Shown here one piece after another: positions 7,807 through 15,377 of a stretch of 64,000 nt of DNA. Positions within the stretch are counted from its first letter, which is position 1; the number at the start of each line of letters is the position of its first letter. The position numbers and the translations under genes are program-made. The stretch covers positions 1 to 64,000 of the forward strand of contig CBFHGY010000004.1 of the NCBI GenBank assembly GCA_965655465.1. The letters run 5' to 3'. Source of the DNA: VMCP01 sp965655465. GTDB lineage: Bacteria > Bacteroidota > Bacteroidia > NS11-12g > UBA955. Below the pieces are notes generated by a model, which had not been told where the DNA came from, searched no databases, and saw only the letters and a list, made by a program, of their open reading frames with translations.

Positions 7807-10800
7807 TTAACGCTTAATGTAAATGTTACCTGTAATATCTTCACGGTTCTGGCCGTTTGGTTTAAATACATAGTAATACAAGCCTTCTGTTAAGTCACTT
7901 CCCAAGCCAGGCATACTCGACTTGTTACTTCCATCCCAGTTGTTTTTGTATCCGTTTCCAGAATCAAAAATCACTTGACCATTACGGTTAAAAACAATCA
8001 ACTGGGCTTTGGTATACACTTTCAATCCTTGAATAACCAAGAATTCATTTACGCCATCACCGTTAGGCGAGAATGCTTCTGGAATTCGGAATTGAGCATC
8101 CTTATAATCAGGGATTCCATTTCCATCAGAATCGCCTTGACCTTCATCTGCATCTAGAACATCGTCGTTATCTGAATCGGTATCTCTGAAATCAGCAATA
8201 CCATCTCCATCGGTATCTAATGGATTCGTACCATCGGAACCTGCCTCGATTGCATCTAAAATGCCATCTCCATCAGAATCTAGATCGCGGAAATCTTCTG
8301 TTCCATCGTTATCAGTATCTACTGGGTTATTAGGATCTGCACCCGCTTCAATTGTATCTGGAATGCTATCGCCGTCTGAATCTAAATCTCGGAAATCGTC
8401 TTTTCCGTCGCCATCTGTATCCACTGGATTGGTAGGATCTGTGCCTGCTTCTACTTCATCAGGAATGGTATCCCCATCTGAATCTAGATCGCGGAAATCC
8501 TCTTTACCGTCGCCATCCGTATCTACCGGATTGGCAGGATCAGTGCCAGCTTCATACGTATCTGAGATGCCATCATCATCAGAATCGGTATCCCTGAAAT
8601 CTTCATTTCCATCATTATCTGTATCAACAGGATTTGTTGGATCTGAACCTGCTTCATACGTATCTGAAATTCCATCATCATCAGAATCGGTATCTCTGTA
8701 ATCTGCCTTACCGTCATTGTCCGAATCGGTTGAACCCTCTACAGAATCGGGTATTTGATCGTTGTCTGAATCTGTTTCACGGAAATCCATATTGGTGTCC
8801 GCATCTGAATCTGCAGGTTTTAAATCTCCATTATCTCCAAAACCACTGGTTGCACCATCTGCCTCGTCCATGATGCCATCAGAATCCGCATCGGTTACAT
8901 CGTCTAAGATTCCATCTGCATTGGCATCTGTATGACCTTGCAAACTCTCTAACAGGTCGAATAGACCATCTTCGTCGGAGTCAAGATCTAAGTAATCTGG
9001 AATACCGTCGTTATCGGTATCAACAGCAGCTGTTAAAACGGCAGTTAAATCGTCGTTTATACCATCCCCGTCTGCATCGGTTGAACCGTTTTCAATGACA
9101 TCATTTATGCCGTCGTTATCCGAATCGAGATCACGGAAATCTGAAATTCCATCGCCATCCGAATCCAACAGAGCGTGTTTTCCGTTATTTTCTGTTTTAT
9201 CGGCTAAACCGTCATTATCCGAATCTGTATCGAGATAATCTAAAGTGCCATCGGCATCAGTATCGAAGTTTTTCTCAATATAATCTGGAATACTATCGTT
9301 ATCTGAATCCAATAGATCAACATAAATAAACTGTGTTTTTGTGGTGATATTCCCTTGTTTGTCTCTCACACTCACGGTGATTATCGGCATTCCCACATCA
9401 CCTACATAGAAGGTATCCTGACTTACCCATGTTGAATCCACATTGCAGTTATCGGTTGCGGAAACAATAATATCATTTAGGTCTAAAACGGCTGTACCTG
9501 AAGTGTCGATTCCAATATTTGTGCTTTTGGTTACTAATATTGGTTTAATGGTATCGATTACATTCACATTGAAAGTAGTTTCAGATACATTATCAAACTT
9601 GTCGGTTACTCGGAAAGTAATCTGTTTTACAGGGCCGTCTGAACAGATAAGGGTATCGCCTATTATTTCTCTCTTTTTGATGCCACAATTATCATAAGTA
9701 CCCCCGTCAATATCATCTGGGGTGATGGTATCACGACCGGTTGTACTGAGATAGAAATCTGGTAACGTTGGTTTTATTACAATTACGGGCTTAACGGTAT
9801 CCAAAACAGTAACGAGCGTGCTGTCCTTTGAAATATAGCCACTACCGTCTTTTCCGATTAAGAATACTTTAAACTCCTTAGTTACATCGTCGCAGTCAAA
9901 ACTTGTTTTTCCATTAAGATAAACATCCAAAGGTATACAAGAGGTATTATCGGTACTTCCTAAGTCAATATCAGCAGTTCCAATCGTTTTTATTGGATTT
10001 ACTGCAGGTCCTAAATAAACCGTATCGCGCACTTTTGCGATCATAATTGGGGCTAAGGTATCTCGTACATGGACTTCAATAGAATCTATTGTTTTATTCT
10101 TTGAGGCATCCATAAACGTTATATATACCATGATACTGTCCGTAGAAATATCTGCACAGCTAAACGTTTGTTGGGAGTAAATTGTATCCGTTATTTCGCA
10201 ATTATCAAATGCTGAAATCAAGTAATCCGAATCGTGTAATGTATAGGTACCATCTGGACCTAAATAGACAACAATCGAATCTTTAACCACCACATCAAAT
10301 GGTGCCAATGTATCCAACAAGGTTACAAGGGCCGTATCATGAGTAACATTACCGCTGGCGTCTTCTACAAAAACCAAAACTTCAAATACACCAGTATCTC
10401 CGCATGTGAAGAAGGTATCAGACGTATAAATTTTTGTTATACCACAATTGTCATTGCCTGAATTATAAAGTAAAGCGGGTAAAATCGTATCGCGACCATT
10501 AGAATCGAGGTATCGGGTAATGTTATTAACTATTGGGGTATCGGGGGCAAGGGTATCTAGTACTTGAATTTCAATGTTTTTGGATACGAAATTTCCTGAG
10601 GCATCCTTAACCGTTACTGTATAGGTTGCTGAACCTAAATCTGCGCAGGTAAATACGGTTTGCATGGTGGTATCTACAACTCCACAATTATCGTAGGTAT
10701 ATTTAACGATTTCTTTTTTGGGAAGTAATGCTTGTCCGCTTGCGTCTAAGTACAAAATAGTATCGGTTCGAATTTTTAAAGAATCAGGAGCTCGGCTATC

Positions 10801-12405
10801 GATAATATTAAAGGTAACTTCTTTGTAACGCTTGTTGCCGTTTTTATCTTCGGCATAAACCCCTATGGTTTTAGATCCTTTATCACCACAAGTAAAGAAC
10901 AGGGTATCGGATGTCGCAGAAGCAAAATAGAAGGTATCTACTCCACAAGCGTCGTATGTAGAAAGTACCACGTCATCTATGATTAGGGTATCTACTCCCA
11001 GAGAATCCAAAACTCGGGTTGGTACGGTTTTAAGTTTAAGATCGGGGGCGAAAGTATCGTGTACGGCTATTTTTGCCGTTACTGTTCTAGAGTTGCCACT
11101 AAAGTCTTCAATCCTATAGGCAACATCAATGGTGTCACCATCATGAGTACAAGAAAAAGCCACTTGACCTAGATAGGTTTTTGATGCATCAATTCCACAT
11201 GCGTCAAACGATGCACTATCAACCATGGAGCTGGTTAATGTTCCTGAGCCGAAACTGTCTAAATACAAATCTACTACTGCATAAATCAAGTTCGCGGGAG
11301 CAGTTGTGTCTTTTACGGTTATAACAGGGGTTTCAGTGCTATCGGTATTCCCTGTAGGATCGATAGCGTGAAACTTTACCGAATGGGTATTTGCAATATC
11401 CGCACAATTAAAGGTACTGTCACTGATTGCATACTTAATAGGTGCACAATCATCGGTTGTACCATCGTTCAAATCCGCTGCATGAACAGTAACCGTTCCT
11501 GTTGCGGAGTCTAAAAATACGGTAAGGTCTTTGGCTATGGCGATTGGTGGATCAACGTCGGTGTGTTGGATTGAAAAAACTACAGTATCCGGGCAGGCGT
11601 TAATATCCTGAACGTAGGCTGTATCATTTGAAATATCCAATAATCCGCTGTAATTGTTTGTTGAAGAATAATTGCCACCTATTGATTTAACCCAATATTT
11701 TTTACTTCCTGTGCCACCTGTAGCAGAGAAAGTAACAGAACCCTGTCCATTGCAAATAGAGTTAGTAACTGATGCACTTAATATAACTTGATCTGGTTCT
11801 ATAACCGTAACCGTTGATTTAAACTTACACCCATCCTTGTCTGTAACGGTAAAGATATGATCTCCTCCAACAGCATTGGCATAAATTGAATCAGCAAGCG
11901 TTGGGTTTGTATCCCAAGAAAAATTGTAGGGATAAGTAGTCCCTGTAACTAACATTACTATCAAACTTGTTAGTGAATCTTTACACTTATTATTCAAATT
12001 TGAAGCATTCCCATCATATATTACAGAAACCGCAGCCGGCTGGTTTATTATAATACCCGATAATGTTGTATCAATGGTTGGTATGGAAACGTGTTTTTTT
12101 ACATTCACACTATAATTGTTAGCCGCCGCCACATTATTAAATGTGTGCGAGCCTGTCGTTGCTGATACAGTGGTAGTAAACGTTTGAATAATTTGGTTTG
12201 CCGAATCCAACTCAATGGTAAAGGTCGTGCTAACCGAATGGCTAAAACTCACCGAAATACTTCCCGTGGCGGTGCCATAACAATCAGCAGGAGTAGTTCC
12301 AGTAATCGACGCCGTTGGCTGGGCTATCGATTGTTGCGCTCCAAAGAGCAGAAGCAGCAGCAACAAACTGCTCGCTTTTTCACGTATTAATTTTCTCATA
12401 TTCAT
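7807..12405 (-). CDS. Giant T9SS type B adhesin (SprB-like repeats, HYR-like repeats, TSP3, CHU_C)
   Basis: 1532 residues. A signal peptide (about 1-28, LLLLLLLFGAQQSIAQ) is followed by an Ig/SprB-like region (about 30-280). Next come nine hyalin-like repeats of ~85 residues (about 282-1030), each opening DT.AP and holding a central DNCG or DACG. A long thrombospondin type 3 region (about 1032-1438) ends in near-identical 34-residue units. The C-terminal gliding-motility-type CHU_C domain (about 1440-1532) carries PEAFSPNGDGVNEF and LIVFNRNGQVIF. It is predicted to cross the outer membrane by T9SS as a long calcium-stiffened surface fibre, for gliding, attachment or polymer binding. Paired Cys residues in the HYR repeats may form disulfides. 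It is first in an operon with PorP/SprF and OmpA partners. The 422 bp upstream must hold its promoter. Confidence 0.9.
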   Translation of the reverse strand: MNMRKLIREKASSLLLLLLLFGAQQSIAQPTASITGTTPADCYGTATGSISVSFSHSVSTTFTIELDSANQIIQTFTTTVSATTGSHTFNNVAAANNYSVNVKKHVSIPTIDTTLSGIIINQPAAVSVIYDGNASNLNNKCKDSLTSLIVMLVTGTTYPYNFSWDTNPTLADSIYANAVGGDHIFTVTDKDGCKFKSTVTVIEPDQVILSASVTNSICNGQGSVTFSATGGTGSKKYWVKSIGGNYSSTNNYSGLLDISNDTAYVQDINACPDTVVFSIQHTDVDPPIAIAKDLTVFLDSATGTVTVHAADLNDGTTDDCAPIKYAISDSTFNCADIANTHSVKFHAIDPTGNTDSTETPVITVKDTTAPANLIYAVVDLYLDSFGSGTLTSSMVDSASFDACGIDASKTYLGQVAFSCTHDGDTIDVAYRIEDFSGNSRTVTAKIAVHDTFAPDLKLKTVPTRVLDSLGVDTLIIDDVVLSTYDACGVDTFYFASATSDTLFFTCGDKGSKTIGVYAEDKNGNKRYKEVTFNIIDSRAPDSLKIRTDTILYLDASGQALLPKKEIVKYTYDNCGVVDTTMQTVFTCADLGSATYTVTVKDASGNFVSKNIEIQVLDTLAPDTPIVNNITRYLDSNGRDTILPALLYNSGNDNCGITKIYTSDTFFTCGDTGVFEVLVFVEDASGNVTHDTALVTLLDTLAPFDVVVKDSIVVYLGPDGTYTLHDSDYLISAFDNCEITDTIYSQQTFSCADISTDSIMVYITFMDASKNKTIDSIEVHVRDTLAPIMIAKVRDTVYLGPAVNPIKTIGTADIDLGSTDNTSCIPLDVYLNGKTSFDCDDVTKEFKVFLIGKDGSGYISKDSTLVTVLDTVKPVIVIKPTLPDFYLSTTGRDTITPDDIDGGTYDNCGIKKREIIGDTLICSDGPVKQITFRVTDKFDNVSETTFNVNVIDTIKPILVTKSTNIGIDTSGTAVLDLNDIIVSATDNCNVDSTWVSQDTFYVGDVGMPIITVSVRDKQGNITTKTQFIYVDLLDSDNDSIPDYIEKNFDTDADGTLDYLDTDSDNDGLADKTENNGKHALLDSDGDGISDFRDLDSDNDGINDVIENGSTDADGDGINDDLTAVLTAAVDTDNDGIPDYLDLDSDEDGLFDLLESLQGHTDANADGILDDVTDADSDGIMDEADGATSGFGDNGDLKPADSDADTNMDFRETDSDNDQIPDSVEGSTDSDNDGKADYRDTDSDDDGISDTYEAGSDPTNPVDTDNDGNEDFRDTDSDDDGISDTYEAGTDPANPVDTDGDGKEDFRDLDSDGDTIPDEVEAGTDPTNPVDTDGDGKDDFRDLDSDGDSIPDTIEAGADPNNPVDTDNDGTEDFRDLDSDGDGILDAIEAGSDGTNPLDTDGDGIADFRDTDSDNDDVLDADEGQGDSDGNGIPDYKDAQFRIPEAFSPNGDGVNEFLVIQGLKVYTKAQLIVFNRNGQVIFDSGNGYKNNWDGSNKSSMPGLGSDLTEGLYYYVFKPNGQNREDITGNIYIKR
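8150..8730 (-). repeat. 102-bp tandem repeat encoding 34-residue TSP3 units
   Basis: Within the adhesin gene about 5.5 units of 102 bp follow one another. Each encodes D(T)D.DG..DFRD.DSD and then an EAG.DP.NPV linker. Neighbouring units differ at few positions, so copy number could change by slippage or recombination. Antisense frames through it look like long Ser/Pro-rich proteins but are shadows of the repeat. Confidence 0.85.
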
Positions 12406-12827
12406 TCTGACTTACAAATTGTGCTAGGGTAGGTTTCTGGTTTCTAAATGGCAAGCTTTTAGGCTGTTCTGAAATTAAAAAACACATTTCAAAGCATGCT
12501 AATTGCTGCAATTCTATATCTACAATTGTACTTTTAGTGATAACGAAGTTACAACGCATTTGAATGAATTCGGATAACATGGCTATTATGTGTCTGTAAT
12601 TGTATACACACAAACCTTGGCTATCCCCCAAAACAACGCCGTTTTTCATACCGCTCTTTTTTGCAATTTTTACAAATTACCAAAGTCAAATTGCACAAAA
12701 ACCAAGCCAATACCATACTTTTACTTTGAAAAAGCTCAACAAAAGGATAGTTTTACCTATCTATGACAGAAAAAACCCTAAACACAGATTCCTGAGATCG
12801 TTGGTTCAAATCAAATTCCTCGTTTTA
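12406..12827. other. Intergenic region upstream of the adhesin operon
   Basis: These 422 bp separate the start of the adhesin gene from the stop of the VTE5-VTE6-like gene; both are on the minus strand. Short open frames exist on both strands but none looks coding. Two perfect palindromes, TACAATTGTA at 12521-12530 and TGTATACA at 12601-12608, could be operator half-sites. I found no exact TAnnTTTG element close to the adhesin ATG. The length suggests a regulated or long leader. Confidence 0.35.
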
Positions 12828-14285
12828 TTACGTCAGTATAAAGACTGCCCATAACCATGCAATCGCTAAAACTAAAAACAAACTTATTAAATTTACCGCG
12901 TCGTTGGTAACTCCAGCAACGCCTCTAACACGGTCTGCTGCTACTCCTATGTCGCTAAGATTTCCCTGGCGTTCAAATTTTTCCTGCACCGAATCGCCCA
13001 GCAAACTATCAATTAGACTTCCCAAGAGACCCGAAAGCGCAATAAAACCGGTTGTTTCCCATTGTATTTCATAATGCACATAGGAGTATGCCGCCATAAT
13101 TAAACCACCCAAGAATGCTCCTAAAAGTCCAAACCCCGTAACGCCTCCCGAAAGTCCAATAGGAACCTGTTTCCACGTTAAAATACTTCTTGGATTATTG
13201 CCCCAGCGGATACCTAATTCACTGCTCAGTGTATCGCCCAGAGCCGCGGCCATAACCACAAATACAAAAAAGTTCATGTCGCTAGGACCCATAATATGTG
13301 CGTTCAATCCCCATACATTTAATAATGCCAATATTCCTATAATACCGCCGTTGGCGGCCACTTGCCAGCGATCGCGGGCTTTGCCCTGTTTGTGGTCGGA
13401 TTTTTGAGTTGTATTTAATTTTGAGGCTACGCTTCCCAAAACAAAAAAGATCACAAGTGGAATAATGTCTATCCCCGCCAATAAAACCAAAATAGCCAAT
13501 AAAATCGCCGCGAAAAGACCATCCATCGACAGCCATTTTTTCCAAACCACCCAAATGGCAATGCACATAATGGGCAGAATAAAGGCGCTACCAGCCCATA
13601 TTAAAAAGGATAATTGTTTAAGCTTTATTAAAATAAAAAAGCACCATAAAGGTACGCTGATATTATCGGCCCCATTCCCGCTTAAAAGTTCGACCATTGC
13701 CGTGCTAAGAGCCAGAATAAACAAGGTAAGCAATGAATTAAACAAAGATGCACCGTCGTTTTTTAAATGCAATTGATTCCAGAAAACCACCATTAAAAAG
13801 GTCCATGCCGTTAATACAAATACCCCATAACCAATCCAAGTTTTACCGTTAATGGTTTGATTCGAATAACCCCAAAATGTTTTCAATCGTATGAATCGAC
13901 CCGCAATAGCCGACAATCCATCGGATACCGCGAGTATGCCAAAAGATATCGCGATATTGTGCTTCTGCTCAGGAAAACATAGCAACAAAAGCCACAATAC
14001 CCAAGGAAAATAAGCAATGCCCCAACTTTTACGACCGTCGATTTGAAAAAATCCACCTAAAACTGCAAGCGTTAATAAGGTTGCCGCACTAAAAATCAGC
14101 CACACGAAGAGGGTCAAAAAAGATTCTTCCGTTATATAAGTAGCATGCGCAACAGCTCCAATGGCACCAATATGTAATAATTTACGAGCAAAAAATCGGG
14201 TATTTTCAAAGGCACGATCTAACCAAGTTGATAGCAACACCAGTATAATTATGCCAATTATATGAAGGGTATATGGAAAATCCAT
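12828..14285 (-). CDS. Fusion of a phytol/dolichol-kinase-like domain and a DUF92 (VTE6-like) domain
   Basis: 485 residues, membrane-embedded. The N-terminal half (about 1-200) looks like the CTP-dependent prenol kinases (VTE5, SEC59): RKLLHIGAIG after the first membrane segment, then AVSDGLSAIAGRF and TINGKTWIG. The C-terminal half (about 235-485) is DUF92/TMEM19: QVAANGGIIG, ALGDTLSSELG, GLSGGVTGFG, GSLIDSLLGDSVQ and GVTNDAVN. In plants VTE5 phosphorylates phytol and the DUF92 protein VTE6 adds the second phosphate. This fusion would therefore make a prenyl diphosphate from a free prenol; that is inference. A VTE2-like prenyltransferase starts 43 bp away in the opposite direction. CAACTTTG on the minus strand lies 5 bases before the ATG, a 7/8 match to the -7 element. 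Confidence 0.75.
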   Translation of the reverse strand: MDFPYTLHIIGIIILVLLSTWLDRAFENTRFFARKLLHIGAIGAVAHATYITEESFLTLFVWLIFSAATLLTLAVLGGFFQIDGRKSWGIAYFPWVLWLLLLCFPEQKHNIAISFGILAVSDGLSAIAGRFIRLKTFWGYSNQTINGKTWIGYGVFVLTAWTFLMVVFWNQLHLKNDGASLFNSLLTLFILALSTAMVELLSGNGADNISVPLWCFFILIKLKQLSFLIWAGSAFILPIMCIAIWVVWKKWLSMDGLFAAILLAILVLLAGIDIIPLVIFFVLGSVASKLNTTQKSDHKQGKARDRWQVAANGGIIGILALLNVWGLNAHIMGPSDMNFFVFVVMAAALGDTLSSELGIRWGNNPRSILTWKQVPIGLSGGVTGFGLLGAFLGGLIMAAYSYVHYEIQWETTGFIALSGLLGSLIDSLLGDSVQEKFERQGNLSDIGVAADRVRGVAGVTNDAVNLISLFLVLAIAWLWAVFILT

Positions 14286-14328
14286 TCAAGCAAAGTTGCG
14301 TATATTCACCGAAATTTATGGATACCCT

Positions 14329-15312
14329 ATGAAAAAGCTGCTTGTTTTTTGGCGTTTTACCCGGCCGCATACCATTATTGGCAGCAGCATTAGTATATTT
14401 TGTTTGTTTGCATTTTCGGCACTCACCCTAAAATCCATGGGGGCTCAAACCGCTGTGAATGGCGTAACTTCCTATGCATTCACCATTAGCGATATTTATT
14501 TATTTGCAAGCACCTTAATCGCCGCACTCGCTTGCAACGTATTCATCACGGGTTTAAACCAAATAACGGATGTCGAAATTGATCGCATCAACAAGCCACA
14601 TTTGCCCTTGGCTTCGGGGGAAATTTCCTCTGCAGAAGCTAAAAAATGGGTGGTTTTGGCTTTGGTAACGGCGTTGTCCGTTTCCTTTTATCTTTCCAAT
14701 TTCTTTGGTGTATTAATCTCCTTTATTTGCTTTTTAGGTTGGTCGTATTCAGCGCCTCCAATTCGCTTTAAACGCTACCATATTTGGGCTGCTTCTGCGA
14801 TTGCCTTAGTGCGGGGACCCTTAGTGAATGTTGGAATTGCGCTTCATTTTCTCACGAAAATCGCTCACAATACGTATTTCTCCGATTTGGGAGTGGCTGA
14901 CACTTTACTAATACCGCCGCGCTACTTCGCTGTTGGCGTTTGGATGATTCCTTTAACATTATTCATAAGTGCCTTCAGTTTGGGAATCGCTTGGTTTAAG
15001 GATTTGCCAGATACAACAGGCGATTCCCAACACGAAGTTGGAACTTTGGCCGTTAAAAAAGGACGTTCATGGGCCTTTGCCTTAGGAGTTGCTATTGTTA
15101 GTTTGGCCTATATGTTTTTGATTTTTTGGGGAATTTATTTTCACTGGGGAATCCCTTACGTGTTCTACCATATCTTAGCATTAACCGTTTTTGCTATTTG
15201 GGTCTATCGCACCGATCTAAAAGACACCCCGTCATTAAAGCGTTTTTATAAACTTTACTGGATCTTGTTTTTCTTGGAGTATTTTTCATTCTTCCTGCTC
15301 CTCTTTCGGTAG
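14329..15312 (+). CDS. UbiA-family prenyltransferase, homogentisate phytyltransferase-like (VTE2-like)
   Basis: 327 residues from the ATG at 14329 (MKKLLVFWRFTRPHT). An earlier in-frame ATG at 14296 would add 11 residues that do not fit the family. There are about nine membrane segments. The first aspartate-rich motif reads GLNQITDVEIDRINKPHLPL followed by ASGE, and the second region is IAWFKDLPDTTGDS. Both closely resemble plant and cyanobacterial homogentisate phytyltransferases, more than MenA or UbiA. Such enzymes attach a prenyl diphosphate to homogentisate in tocopherol or plastoquinone synthesis. The true aromatic acceptor here is unknown. It diverges from the prenol-kinase fusion, which could supply the prenyl diphosphate. 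A separate menA lies at 43.8 kb, so this is not the menaquinone enzyme. Confidence 0.75.
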   Translation: MKKLLVFWRFTRPHTIIGSSISIFCLFAFSALTLKSMGAQTAVNGVTSYAFTISDIYLFASTLIAALACNVFITGLNQITDVEIDRINKPHLPLASGEISSAEAKKWVVLALVTALSVSFYLSNFFGVLISFICFLGWSYSAPPIRFKRYHIWAASAIALVRGPLVNVGIALHFLTKIAHNTYFSDLGVADTLLIPPRYFAVGVWMIPLTLFISAFSLGIAWFKDLPDTTGDSQHEVGTLAVKKGRSWAFALGVAIVSLAYMFLIFWGIYFHWGIPYVFYHILALTVFAIWVYRTDLKDTPSLKRFYKLYWILFFLEYFSFFLLLFR

Positions 15313-15353
15313 TTGTTTATCAACATTAATAGGTTAATGTGGTCGGTAAGGTA

Positions 15354-15361
15354 TAACTTTG
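15354..15361 (+). promoter_or_regulatory. Putative -7 element of the carB promoter
   Basis: TAACTTTG is an exact match to the Bacteroidota -7 consensus TAnnTTTG, 16 bases before the carB ATG. This gives a short leader of about a dozen bases. A -33 TTTG at the usual distance is not evident. Confidence 0.5.
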
Positions 15362-15377
15362 CCTAATTTTTGGAAAC

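Noticed and set aside
8261..8701. Long Ser-rich plus-strand frame
   Set aside because: It is the antisense reading of the 102-bp TSP3 repeat in the adhesin gene.
12798..12815. GGTTCAAATC, resembling a tRNA T-loop
   Set aside because: No matching acceptor, D or anticodon stems can be built around it.
12380..12854. Two frames on opposite strands upstream of the adhesin gene
   Set aside because: No conserved features; they overlap gene ends and lie in the adhesin promoter region.
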